Part shown: piece after piece, positions 24,957-36,190 of the stretch | Layout of the letters: every line of letters starts with the position of its first letter | Numbering within the stretch: position 1 is the stretch's first letter | Source of the DNA: Pseudopyrenochaeta lycopersici | Taxonomy: Eukaryota; Ascomycota; Dothideomycetes; Pleosporales; Pseudopyrenochaetaceae | Reading direction: 5' to 3' | Assembly (NCBI GenBank): GCA_003313425.1 | Contig: NHZP01000093.1 | Coordinates: 27,680 to 91,679 of the forward strand | Length of the DNA stretch: 64,000 bases | Program-made: the position numbers and the translations under genes | Notes under the pieces: generated by a model | Database searches by the model: none | The model's input: the letters and a program-made list of their open reading frames with translations, nothing else | Told to the model about the DNA's origin: nothing

Positions 24957-26158
24957 AAGACTTATAGTTATAAGATTTTAAGCTTTAAAACTATAAAGCT
25001 TTCTTTACCTTATTATTAAGTAGATAGATAAACAATATAATAAGCCTATCTTAGCTTAAGGAGGTATTTAATTATAAGATAAAAATAAAGGCTTATTAAG
25101 CCTATTAATTATTTATCTTTAATAGCTATAGATCTTACCTAATAATAAATTTTATAGACTACTATAATTAAAATAAAATTCTTCTAGCTATCTATCCTCT
25201 TTATTTAATATATACCTTATAGCCTCTTAATATAAGCGTGTTTAGGCCTCTTACTACTACCTACTATACTAAGCTATCTTAGTTTATAGCTTAAGCTTAA
25301 GGGCTAACCTATATTACTAAAAGAGATTTCTTTTACCTCTTCTATTAAGCTTAGAGCTTATCTATAAAAGAAATAATAATCTATAAAGCTTTTATAATAA
25401 TAGGTATTAAGCTTTTTAATTCTAATATTATCTTCTACTACTTTACTATAGTACTAACCTTAAGAGATAGACTCTCCTTACGCGATAGCTCCTCCTTACT
25501 ACTAAGCGTAAGTAATTAGAGGAAGATAGAGTACCTCCTTAAGCAGGCTGTAGATAATATATATAATAATTACTTAAAAAAGCTTAACTAAATAATCTAT
25601 AATATCTTAGCTTAAAATTAGCTACTTTAATATAAAAATACTTAGCTTAAAGAGGCCTTTAGTAATAAGAAGAAGTATAAGAAGTAAGGTAAAGCCTTAA
25701 TCTTTAAGAAACCTTAAGAATACTATAGTAGAGCTTAGTTCTAGTTACCTACTAAGGTCTAGGCAGCTTAAGCTTAAAAAGAGAGAAAAGAGTATAAAGA
25801 GGAGGAGCTATAATACTAAAAAAGTAAAGAAATTAAGCTTTATAATTAGTAAAAGTAGCTTAAAGTTTTATAGCTTAAAGAGAGGGTAAGGATAAGGCTA
25901 GTAGCTAGAGAGACAAGAGAGGTAGAGAGAGCTTAGAAAGCTGTATCTTATAAAGAGTAAATGGAGGCTTATAAGCTTTAAAAATAACTCTAAAGTAATA
26001 TAAAATTATCTAGATTAGGTAAGAGGTAAAGCCTTAAGCCTGCTAAGGCTTAAAAATCTGTTATAGTAGACGAGGAGCCTGTTATTACTTAAGAAGCTCT
26101 GCATACTTAATCTTAATAAGGTCGGCCAATCAGGCCGCTACAAAGGCTTATTGTGTAA
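24957..26158 (+). pseudogene. pogo/Fot1-type transposase, right part, RIP-degraded
   Basis: This continues the frame of 1-427. The DGHGSH signature with the second catalytic Asp is degraded to FNSYRSYL near 25118. Further on the frame reads TLQPLNISVFRPL then TYITKRDFF, the usual C-terminal landmarks of the family. The tail is a long charged helix rich in Gln, Lys and Glu. The frame ends at TAA 26156-26158, after a stretch with little RIP. The terminal inverted repeat was not identified. Confidence 0.72.
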
Positions 26159-26628
26159 TCTAATGCTGCGCAATTACTCTATATACCTAGTAAAGCTCAC
26201 TAACAAAAATTCTCGTGATAATAGCTATTGTTGGTGGCTCTATAGCCTCAAAAAGTTAACTGTGTACTTGGGCTTTGGCGTTCCTTAGGTGGTGGCGTTC
26301 CTCAGGTGGGGCGGCACGTTAAACGCTGACGATCGGACCTTGCAAACCCCGATCTGTCTCCGTTTTCGCTATAGCGCCGAGGCACCTGAACCACAATATT
26401 CTGTATCGCCCCACTCCACCGCTTCCTGAGCCGCTGCCTTTGTCTGCTTTGTTATGCGCTTGAGTTGTATGTTCTATTTCATCGGTGCAATTGTTGACCC
26501 GATTCCATTCGCACCAATTTGCGCCATACGAGCTTTGTCTGTTACCGTCCACAGAGCGACGATACATAACGTCCACACCCTCACTCCTTTCCAGTAGCAA
26601 CAAATCAAATCTTGTCAAAATATTCACT
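26159..26628. other. Non-coding; pogo 3' flank and 5' region of the NmrA-like remnant
   Basis: Composition changes from AT-rich to balanced here, so the transposon end probably lies in this stretch. No gene is recognisable. The upstream extension of the NmrA frame (from about 26485) has no matching ATG. Confidence 0.4.
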
Positions 26629-27702
26629 ATGTCTACCAAGAAGCCCACTCTCGTCGTCTTAGGTGCCATTGGTAACCAAGGAGGATCAGTTCTTTCGCAC
26701 TTTCTTTCGCTTACGCCGTCTCCATATGCACTTCGCGGTGTCACTCGGGATGTGGCCTCTTCGAAAGCCGTTTCGTTGTCAGCACGTGGAGTAGAGATGG
26801 TAGCAGGCAACTATGACGAGCCTGCCTCACTTGACGCTGCATTCAAAGGTGCATCTGTCATCTTCAGCGTGACGGACTACTGGCTCCTCTACGGAACCCT
26901 CATGGAGCGACAGCAGCCTTCTACAAACGGTTAAAGCACAATGCTTGTTGCTAAAGAGCAGGAAACCTAACAGAACAAGAACATCATTGATGCTGCTGCC
27001 AAAGTCAAGACCCTGGAAATATTTGTCTTTTCTAGCTTGCCCAACACAGAGAAACTCAGTGGAGGAAAATACTCACACGTACACCAATTTGATGGCAAAG
27101 CTATTGCTGAAGAGTATGGCAAAGCAACCTATCCGGAGCTCTGGGAGAAGACGGGTGTGTTCTATGCGGGTTTCTTCCTGGAGAATTATCTTAAATCTGA
27201 TGCGAGTGCATATCGTCCGAAGCTGGTATGTAAGCAATGCAAGCCCTATGTCTGAAAAGAAACGATACTAACTTGTGAGTAGGATAAAGCAAAGAACACG
27301 CTGTCTTTGGGAGCCGTTGGCACAATATCTCTCCCCATGTTCTCTGCGAAGGCTAATACTGGGTCCGTCATTCACGCCCTCATCCGTGCGGCAGCTGGCA
27401 AAAGAGTTATTGCTAGTAATACATGGCTCACTTTTCAGGACTTTGCTAAGATACTTGCTAATGTGCTGGACAAAGGCATTGACTTCTCTGATGAACAGCT
27501 GAGCTTCAACATAAGTGATCCTGAGCTCGGGCTGAACTTTGCGGATATGATGGGGTGGTATATTGAGTTTGGTTACGATGGTGGGAAGGTGGACAAGAGC
27601 GTGATACAGCCTAAGGATATTGGTGCGATGGAAGTTCACCTGGTGTCTGTGGAGGAGTGGTGCCGAACGCAGGACTCGGAAACAATCCTTGAGGTTGTTT
27701 AA
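26629..27702 (+). pseudogene. NmrA-like family NAD(P)-binding protein, broken
   Basis: From the ATG at 26629 the protein begins MSTKKPTLVVLGAIGNQGG, a Rossmann nucleotide-binding loop of the NmrA/HSCARG atypical short-chain dehydrogenases; these sense NADP or act as regulators. Middle and C-terminal parts (VFSSLPNTEKLSGGKYSHV; FAGFFLENY-like) fit the family. A 57-nt intron (27226-27282, GTATGT, branch CTAAC, TAG) joins exon 2 in frame. The gene is broken. About 26898 the original frame moves by one base (NPHGATAAFYKRL is in another frame), returns near 26940, and a TAA follows at about 26971. It may be a relic of the gene content before transposon expansion. Confidence 0.72.
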
Positions 27703-27839
27703 ATAGACCGAGTTTAGGACAGTCTAGAATCGCATACAACTCTTGCGTTAACTTATACATAGCCAACGTTACTATGTAGCTAATTAGGGCCTAATTGAAT
27801 TGCAAATTGATTGGTAGATAGTAAATTTCCAGTCACGTG

Positions 27840-28265
27840 AGCTGATGCCAGGTCACTACCTAGTTATTTAACTATCTATTTTAATGTAATCTCTCAGCCT
27901 ATTTAGTATAGAATTAACACGCTTATTAATAAAGCCTTAAATTACCTTCTCTTAGCCCTTAAGAGTAAGCTTACGTATATCTCTTTATTTTAGTATATAA
28001 ATTTCTTAACTTACTACTTAGGTAGTTACTAGTAGTTTTTTATAGGAGTTAAGTTATGGCTAAAGTAATAGTTAAAGTAGCTCTTAAGCTTATTCTAATC
28101 TTTCTATATCTATTATTTATTATTTTTACTTAGTTTATAGCTTAAGTTATTATTCTCCTTAAGTATAAAGTTATCTCTTTATTTAAGCTAAGGGTTAATA
28201 ATAGGCTAAAAGATCTAATCTATATAGGCGCGCTATATTATTTTACTATTACTATTACTAGAGAT
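27840..28265 (-). pseudogene. RIP-degraded Tc1/mariner-like transposase, C-terminal remnant
   Basis: AT-rich RIP sequence. On the - strand, read through stops, it gives a basic helical segment ending like VNSIPNRLRDYIK, resembling the end of Tc1-type transposases. The matching N-terminal part is at 35495-36190, on the far side of the hAT insertion. The boundary with the NmrA remnant is unclear. Confidence 0.4.
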
Positions 28266-28282
28266 TAGGGTGGCAAATGGGT
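28266..28282 (+). repeat. hAT left terminal inverted repeat
   Basis: TAGGGTGGCAAATGGGT, the exact complement of 35478-35494, beginning right after CTAGAGAT. Confidence 0.92.
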
Positions 28283-28610
28283 TACGGGTACCCGCTATGG
28301 GTATAGGTTGGGTATAGGGTTACAGATGAGTGGGTTGGGGTTAGGGTTGGGTCGCACGGACCATGGGTATAGGTTGGGGTTGGGTCGCACGGACTCTAGG
28401 TTGGGTTAAGGCTGAGGTTATAGACGTATGGGTTTAGGTTTGGTTATAGGTACCCACTAGGGTTATCTTATAAAACAGATAAATTACTACACCTAGAAAA
28501 GAAACTAAACTATTTTAGAACTATATTATAAATATAGGCCTAGAACCTTAAGGAGCACTCTGCTGCATTTACTAAATTTATATGAGAGAAAACTAGTTTT
28601 ATTACAGCTA

Positions 28611-31226
28611 TTAATTACGGTAACGTGAAGGAGGCCGCACTATTCGACGCTTCCGTAGTAGCAGTTGCAAGTCCTCTTCCTCCTCTTTATCTGCGCTACT
28701 AATATTTATAAAACCCTCCTCAACGCTATCTAGATTATCTATCTAGGCTGGAAGCTCAAATAGATTATCTACCTCATTATAATCTCCTCTATCCTCCTCT
28801 ACCCGCTGCTCTCCTTCCTAAAGGATAGCATGTTTAAAGAAAAGAATTAACTAGATTTTCTAAGCGCCTAGGCGGTGCCTTCAGTTACTAATTACGTCCT
28901 TAGCAGTATTAAAAACACGCTTAACACTAACTGTAGTAATCTAGATTAGTAAAATATCTCTTATAACCTAGGCAAGCTTAGGATAGGTAGCCTTATTTAC
29001 TTTCTACTAATCTAGGACATTAAAAGAATTACCTGCTATAACATAAGGGGTGCTAAGGTAGGATTCTCCCTCTTAGCGAGTTTGCCCTTTCTCCTCTTCT
29101 ACCTCCTTAGGGTCTACATCCTGACTCTCGTTAGATGCTAACCCTGTACGTAAGAGGCTACTCGATTACAAATAAACTAGGGATAGAGGTTTCTAGAACC
29201 ACTCTGTACTTTATAAACGTTAAGGATAAGTTAATAAGAACAGAGTAGAGCTACTAGTTTCTTAACTATCGTATTGATTAAGATATTTAAGAAATTGTTA
29301 GCAGTAGTTATGTTTATCCTAAGCATCCCACGTATCGTCCTAGAGCTGCCGTTAGATTATTTACTGTAATAAATAGCTGTAATAATAGTACCTTATACGC
29401 TGTAAGCTTCTGTAATAGATCTAGGATAGTAGCGCAATTAAAGAGGTATCCGCGCTCTACCTCTGTCTTAGAGTAATATTTGCTTAGTTTTAATCAACCC
29501 TTTTTAGCTGCTGCCTTTACTACTGCTGGCCACTCTTTATTGTCTCTATTTTCTAAATCTTCACCTAGCTCTTCTGTCATCTAGTCTAGGAAATCAAAAA
29601 GCCAGTTATACATAAGCTAAATATACTAAATTTGAGGCTTCTAGTTTTAGCTTAGCGAATTAGTTACGTCCTTAAATCTCTTAAGCATATCACAAATAAG
29701 CTTAAGGTAGTGCCATTTAGTTGAAGATAGCTAGAGTTGCTTAAGATCACGGAAATCTACGTCAGCATGATCGCTATTACTTATAACCCTCGCAGGTGCT
29801 TTCAGATTAATTTCCTGCTTAAGCTATTCATTAATATATGCTTAGAGCGTAACCGCACGCTTGCATATATTAAAGGTTAAGTTCTATTAAGTCTTTACAT
29901 CCTGTATAACTAAAAGTTGTTCTTTTAGCGGTAGAAGACTATGTGTATTAATAAACCGCTTGTAGCGTTAGGGTAATTAATTAATAGCTTTGTAGATTAT
30001 TCGGAGCTATCTGTAGCTTAGTTTGTAATAAATAGCTGTAATAATAGCTAACTTACTTTGCGAAGAGAGTTTAGGACCAACATTTCAGTGTATATTTCTT
30101 TTATATAGCGCTGTTGTAGATTTTCCTCAACCTTAAGCTTAGTAGGAGCTGTTAGTTTAAGGTGCTAGATAGTATCCTAAACAACAAGATTAATAATATA
30201 AGCTAGGCATAGAATTGTATTTTCTGTGGCATTCTAAATAATATCCTCTTCTTGTAATTTTGTTTGGATAGTACAAGCTAACGTGCCGTTATTACTAGCA
30301 TTATCGCAGGTAATAGCTAAAAGTCGCTATTTAGTATTTATATTATTTAGAAGCTGTAATACTTCTACTGCAATAGACGCGCCTGTATAGCTCCTGCAGA
30401 TAGGGATAAAATTAAGTAGTTTCTTACGAAGTTGCTAGTCGTTCGTAATATAGTATCCCTTTACTACGAGAAAGCTAAGGTGATTTCCTACAGACTAGGC
30501 GTCTAAGGCGATTAAAATTTTTATATTTTCTCTAAGGTCGTCTAGGAGAGAAGCCCTAGCTACCTTAACTTAAGCCTAGAAGATTAACTAGAATTTATAA
30601 CAGGTAATTATTATAGGATTAGGCTGAAGGAACTAGAGAAAGCGTTAAAAGGACGACCGCTCTACTATTTAGAAAGACTAGTTACAATCTATTACTACCC
30701 GTACGAGTTCTCTCTTAAAAGTAATTACAGAGTATAGTAGAACTAATTACTCTGTATTACTATTTAAAGGTCGCGAAAAACAAGTTATAAGTAAAGGTGA
30801 CTAAGTATAAACTGGAACTTAAGTCTCCTTATAAAGCTAAGATTTTTAGTGATTTAAAAGGTGCTTAGTGCTAATCGCATTAACTACTAGATATTAAAGT
30901 ATATATCCGCAGTTAAAACAGAACATATATAGTCAACCATCAATAATTTGTGCAGCCTCGCCAAATTGACTCCAGATTAGGCTATAACGTAAAGATGAGC
31001 CCTATAGTAGTTTCTTTGATAATAGGTCTAGCGCCCAGGCAGTTGTATCCTACCACGTTTTCCACTTTAAAACAATCTCTTGTTGTATCTTATCCTGCTC
31101 ATCTTCTATTATTAGATATTTAAGTAAGATAAGGGTAGTTCGATTCCCTTTAATAATCTAAGGAGCAGCAAGTTTGAATTAGTTAAGGACGTGTAGAAAC
31201 TGGAGAGGTTGAGTAGTAAGTGCCAT
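28611..31226 (-). pseudogene. hAT transposase (BED finger, RNase H-like core, dimerisation domain), RIP-degraded
   Basis: The ATG at 31226 (MALTTQPLQF) and a TAA at 28611-28613 enclose 872 codons with no net frameshift but many TAA/TAG. In order it shows a degraded BED-type zinc finger (CFNCGYI...TKHLLNH), a catalytic-core segment LIALDAQSVGNHLSFLVVKGYY (about 30450-30530), the hallmark ITCDNASNNGTL with CLAYIINLVV (about 30180-30310), and a C-terminal dimerisation region with YPKLAQVIRDILLIQ and TVSVKRVFNTAKDVIS. The His of CLAHIINL is Tyr, a RIP change. It would have cut and pasted this element. Confidence 0.82.
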
Positions 31227-31479
31227 AATAGGAATATAGCTGTAATAACATATTGTAATAAATATAAAGTAGTTGCTAGGCAGAGTATAGGACCTAGGAT
31301 ACTCTAATAGAGTGTACAAGTAATAATATTTTAATACAGCTTAGGAATTCGTTCATTTTAATATAATTATTTATATTCTTTGCTCTGTTTATATTCTTCT
31401 CCTATTAAATATAAAGGCTAGAGGCTAAGGGATAGAGATACTAAGAGATTATTAGCCGTGATAATTGCTACTGCCTAAA

Positions 31480-32720
31480 CTAGACTAATGCATGCCCCTA
31501 ACTAGTCTAGTATCATTCCTCCTCAACTTCTGGATCAGAGAAGCCCTAGAAATCTGTCTTATTAGACTAATTACTGCCAGGTTCCTCGCTACTAGTCTCG
31601 TACTTATTTTCTCCTTTATTATATATAGCGTTAATCTCAGAGTTATAGTTAACCTCTACCTCACATTTATTACTATTATCGCCTATAACATATAGCATAC
31701 TACTCTTGAGCAAGATATCTTCCCCACTAGACACAGTATTAAAGATAGGCGTAGGCTCACGTTGTCTAGTATAATTAGCACACAACCGCTATAAAACAAT
31801 ATAATAAAACTTACTACTACTCGTTATTAGCTACTACTGCTAACTCTTCTGTAGTAAGTCCTTTTACAAACTCTTACTATTCAGCTTTAGCCTCTTTGCT
31901 CTTAAAGGTATTGCTATTAAGCCTTACTAAGCTATCTTAATAGGTTTTACGTATAATCTTTTCTAGGACACTACTAATTCTAAAAACTCGCGTAATTCCA
32001 CAGCCTAGCTACTATATACTTAAAGAGCGTTAAGTAGTAGTAGAGATCTTCTCTAAGGCTCTTTAGTGCTCTTAAAGAGAAGCTTTATAATTTAGCTTCT
32101 CCTATTTTAAGTGTACTTAACTAAGCTAAGATTCTAGCTATTCACCTAAAGACTGTAAGTAAGGATATGTAATAAATAACTATTATAACTTACTACTCTT
32201 CTAATCCTTAAAGCGCTAGTTATAAAGTTTCTCTATCTCTTTATTAAGATATTGTTTCTTTATACCTTTAGGCAGAGATGTATATTCAGCCTTCTTCTCT
32301 AGCCTCTTCTTAAGCGCGCTTTTAGCAAAATAATCTAAAGTATTAGCGCTTTTAATAGCTTTAGTCTCTATATCGCGAAGGGCAGCTTAATCTCTCTACT
32401 AAATCGCGCGGGTATTATTACTTAGTTCGCCTTTAAATAGTACTAATAGATTAGTAGGGCGACCTTTATAGGAACCAATCTAGCCACGCATAGAGATAAC
32501 ATAGTTAACCTCCTGCTCTTCAGAAGCAAACCCCTATTTTAATTAGTATATATATACTGTAATAATAGACTAGGATAAATACTGCTGTAAGCTTCTCCTA
32601 TTCATCGCTATCAAATCTAACTAGTACATTATGCTAAATATTTAGAAGTAGACCCTTAGGGCTATCTAGATAGTTAGTGTCTTTAATTAGCTCCTGTTTA
32701 ATAGGTGTAGAAGCTATTAC
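31480..32720 (-). pseudogene. Second hAT-internal ORF, unrecognised
   Basis: Read on the - strand through TAA/TAG, this stretch gives a basic, charged N-terminal half (TLDYFAKSALKKRLEKKAEY, then LPKGIKKQYLNKEIEKLYNQ) and an acidic C-terminal half (GENKYETSSEEPGSN; PEVEEEQYQTS). An HMG-like or other DNA-binding helix bundle is possible, but I do not recognise the family. It lies between the transposase and the H3-like gene, inside the hAT ends. Coordinates are approximate. Confidence 0.35.
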
Positions 32721-33375
32721 GCAGGAATTATAATAAATGTACGTAATAATTAAGTAGTAAGTAGTTTAGTATCTAATAACAGAGATATAGAAGCGATAAA
32801 GGAAGCCTTTAAGTTATTATATAGTAAGGTAAAGGTAAGAGTAAACAGCAGGCTACACAGGTAGCCTATGCGCTGCGCCAGCGAGTAGAATAGGTGCCTA
32901 CCTACGTACAACCTCTAAAAAAAGTCAGATTACTATAAAAATAGGATCAATTAAAAGCTTGTATTAAGTTCTACAGTCCTATAGTTTATTACAAAAGTTT
33001 ATTGCAGCGTTGCTGCGCTATACGCTAGGAGAGCCTGTTTGCTAGCTACATTAACTTGCTCTCACCTTCACCTTCACCTTTACTAAAGGTAACATATCAG
33101 TCCAATAAGCTCGATTTCTGCTTTCTTCCTCTACCTATCTACACCAAATTTCTACCTCTATAATCAGCTGCGCTCTATCAAATTTACTACTCTCTATTAA
33201 GTCGAATATAATAGCTAGAACCAGACCTCCTCCTAAGCGTCCAACGACTAGCAGCAAGGCTCCCAAGAAGACTGTAACTGGCGGCAGTATGCCTGCAAAG
33301 GATCTAGCTAGTAAATCTACGCAAAAGACAATAACTACTTCTAATATAGTTAAGAAAAAGCGTCGCTAGAAGCTA

Positions 33376-34724
33376 CAGTGACCCCGCAAAAGTTTCCGCC
33401 GCACTAGCGTGACGCGTTCCCTCACAACATCTCCTTCTCAGCTTTCAAGTATCATAACTATGCCACCACAACGCTGAATTTTACAAGAAATAGACAAAAA
33501 TACGCGCAGAGGCCCTAATTTAACAGTCCAGCTGCGGGATCAAATTACTAGGATACTGCATAGTAGTTCTACTGTTGCTTAAGTTACTGACGCGTATAGC
33601 TGGAGTAAACGCGCTATACGCGACCTTAGGAAGAAATATCACCAAACAGGCATAACTGCAGATAAACCTCGCAGCGGCTAACTACCTATACTATCGCTTT
33701 ATTAAAAGAAGATTATCTATCGCAAAGCACGCGCGCAACTAAAAGTTAAGTATAAAGAGCAGCTAAAGTAGCAGTAGTTATAAATCCAGATAGCACCTCT
33801 TTAAAGCTACCCAGCTCTAGTACACTATCCTGATACCTTAAAAGATAAAGCCTTACTAAATCTCCTTATAAAAAGCGTCCTAAGCTCCATCGTAGGGATG
33901 CGTTAAGGCGCCTTAAGTTCTGTAAGGAGTAATCTTAATTCCTATAGCATCTGCGCACCCTTAAGTTCTCTAATAAATGCTTAGTTTAGAAAGGCTTAGG
34001 GCAAAACTAAGAGTTAGTTTCTTAAAATTCATAAGAGAAATAGAAGATAATAATGCTCTAAACCTATTACTGCGGTAAAAAGGTGTCATAAATAGTGTAG
34101 AGTTTAGTATAGTTAGATAAACGTAGGTGCGCCTAGAGAAGTCCTCTAGTTATAATAGAGCGTGATTTTAATGCTCTAAAGTATAGGTACTCTGCTAAAA
34201 GTTATATTAAGGCCTTAACTAAAGGAATTCTGCCATCTTAGTGTTGTTGTTAGCTTTTTATGCAAGATAACGCGTGCATACATACAGCTGCAGCAACGCG
34301 TGAGTTCCTGCGCAAGCACCACATCACCACTATTAAATAGCCAGCATACTTACCTAATCTTAACCTAATTAAGCACCTCTAGTAGTACCTAAAGAAGCGC
34401 ATATATAAATTCTATCTATAGTATAACAATTACAGCTAAGCTATAGAAGAGTGGGATGGCTTTTGCAGTGCATTAAAAGAGTGCTGGCGGCGCATCCTAG
34501 CGAAGCTGATCAAGGGCCTTATCTTAAGTATGCAATAACGAATTGCTGCATATAAAAAGGCGCGAGGATAGCAAACGAAATATTAATCATCTATGCAACT
34601 TATAACCCAAAGAAAAATGAATTATATAATATTTTGGCTGAGATACATGGTGTTGAAGTTTGGGGAACATGTGTCTGAGAGGGTGGCTCGTGCGTGCGCG
34701 GCGGAAACTTTTGCGGGGTCACTG
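33376..34724 (+). mobile_element. Tc1/mariner element inserted in the H3-like gene
   Basis: The element is 1349 bp. Its inverted repeats (CAGTGACCCCGCAAAAGTTT at the left, the complement at the right) are near-identical for 25 or more bp and flanked by TA at 33374-33375 and 34725-34726. A related truncated copy is at 39655-40629. Coding is RIP-degraded, but the termini are well kept. Confidence 0.9.
33460..34586 (+). pseudogene. Tc1/mariner transposase, RIP-degraded
   Basis: It starts MPPQR at 33460, followed at once by TGA and ILQEIDKNTRRGPNL. A helix-turn-helix-like part (WSKRAIRDLRKKYHQTG) follows. The DDE region near 34270 reads DNACIHTAAATREFLRKHHI, then YLPNLNLIKHLQQYLKKRI, where the family has SPDLNPIEHLW; the catalytic Asp and Glu have become Asn and Lys by G-to-A. 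The interval is not a multiple of three, so at least one indel is present. Confidence 0.72.
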
Positions 34725-35477
34725 TAGGTAGTAAGTTATTATAGTTTCTTATTATAGTTATAAGCTAATTATTTACAGCAGTAGCAATTTAAGAGATTAA
34801 AAGATACTAAAAGTCTACTAATCTACTTATTTACAAGCTTCTGTTCTCCCGCCTCGTCCGTAAAATAGCCTAAGAGTTCTAGCAAGGACTGCGCTTCTAG
34901 AGTAGTGCAATTAAGGCTCTCTAAGAGTTAGTTAAGTTGTTTCTAGTTAGTTATTTTAAAGGTAACTATCGCCTTAATATTTTTATTATATATATACTAA
35001 TTTTTAGTAGACTGTATAATAAATGCAATCTATGCAAAGAGAGTTACTATTCAGCATAAGGATTCTGCGTTAGCAAGGCGATACTATAATAGGTTTCTAC
35101 TAGATTTCTTCTAATAGGTATTGGTTTTCTCTAGGTAGTAGTCTTCTTTAGGCAGTAGATTTGTCTAGCAGTAGCTTTCTCTAAGTAGTTATAATGTATA
35201 AATTATAATTTGCGACAGTTCCTAAATAACACGGTAACCCTTAAACTGTAATAATTAGCTGTAGTAAATACCTAACCCTAATTAGTTAGTAGTAACCCTA
35301 ATATAAAAAACGTGATTACTCAGACCTAAGCTAACCTCACCCTAATAACCCTAGCCCTAACCTCAACCCATTCACAGTAACCTCAACCTATACCTATCAC
35401 TAGCGTATAAAGATTGGGTATAGAGCTGGGTTGGGTACGGGTCTTATGTAATCAAACCCAACCCAACCCCAACCTAT

Positions 35478-35494
35478 ACCCATTTGCCACCCTA
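35478..35494 (-). repeat. hAT right terminal inverted repeat
   Basis: ACCCATTTGCCACCCTA, followed by the second CTAGAGAT. Confidence 0.92.
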
Positions 35495-36190
35495 CTAGAG
35501 ATATTATAGAAAGTAAGATTTAACTTAAAGTTAAAGCTAATAGCTGCCTAAGTATATCTATTCTTATAGTTACGCTTATAATTATCTTTTTTATCTTACT
35601 ACTAGATATAGTTACTATAGTAGCGCTTACTTAGCTTATGTATAATATATATACTACTATAAGGACTAGTAGCTTAATATATCTTATTAGAAAACCTAAT
35701 ATAGTGCTAGTTACTTATATTAGGATAGCGCTAAAGTATAGTAGATACCTATAAGTTTTTAGCCTAAACTATACTATTAACCTATCTCTTCTAGTATATA
35801 ATATATTTAGAGTAGCTTATAGTATCACCTATCGCGCGCGAGATAGTACGCGCTAAGACTCCTTTAATACTAGCCTAAAAGCATAGCTTAAGCTATAAGA
35901 GCTTCCTTAATTTAAATCCCTCCTCTTAGATAATTCTGTCTATCTCCTTAAGCTGCTTATTTAAGATAACTAAGGGCCTACTACAGCGCTCGCCTGCCTT
36001 ACTTCTATAATACCTTCTATTAGCACTATCTAGTAATATTATAGCCTAGCCTTAGATACTCTATAAAAGTAGAAGACGTCTGCTTTTAAGTAAGGGATAC
36101 CGCGCGCCTTTATGTACTTAATCGCCCCTTGAGCCTGGGCTCTTTTTGGCGTATTATAAAGATTACGGTTATCCTAGTCTGCTATAAGAA
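35495..36190 (-). pseudogene. RIP-degraded Tc1/mariner-like transposase, N-terminal remnant
   Basis: On the - strand, starting from about 36165, reading through stops gives AIKYIKARGIPYLKADVF then YRVSKAR, resembling the N-terminal helix-turn-helix of a Tc1-like family. AT-rich RIP sequence extends to the hAT end. It pairs with 27840-28265. No inverted repeat was identified. Confidence 0.42.

Larger units (their letters stand above)
33211..35114 (+). pseudogene. Histone H3-like gene carried inside the hAT element, RIP-degraded and Tc1-interrupted
   Basis: Exon 1 (33211-33375) reads ARTRPPPKRPTTSSKAPKK then KDLASKSTQKT and VKKKRR, matching the H3 tail landmarks ARTK, KAPRK, LASK and VKK; the initiator ATG is now ATA. 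The Tc1 at 33376-34724 sits at the exon 1/intron 1 border. Intron 1 ends CTAAT...TTTACAG at 34778. Exon 2 (34779-34961) reads VAIQEIKRYQKSTNLLIYK, LVRKIAQEF, LRFQSSAIKALQE and LVSYF, all aligned to the H3 histone fold. Intron 2 is 34962-35007. Exon 3 reads NAIYAKRVTIQHKDSALARR and ends near 35114. The tail diverges from canonical H3, so it was a variant. Stops are RIP-type. Confidence 0.8.
28266..35494. mobile_element. hAT transposon, 7.2 kb, with captured histone H3-like gene
   Basis: The terminal inverted repeats are 17 bp perfect (TAGGGTGGCAAATGGGT and its complement at 35478-35494). The flanks are a perfect 8-bp duplication CTAGAGAT at 28258-28265 and 35495-35502, the length typical of hAT. 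Subterminal regions carry repeated GGGTATAGGTTGGG and GGGTCGCACGGAC motifs on the left and their complements on the right, likely transposase-binding sites. Inside are a transposase on the - strand, a second - strand ORF, and a + strand histone H3-like gene into which a Tc1 element has jumped. All are RIP-degraded. The first base T is probably a C in the active form (CAGGGTGG). Confidence 0.9.

Noticed and set aside
28290..28400. Interstitial telomere array
   Set aside because: The GGGTTAGGG-like units are irregular, mirrored at the other hAT end, and belong to the subterminal repeats of the element.
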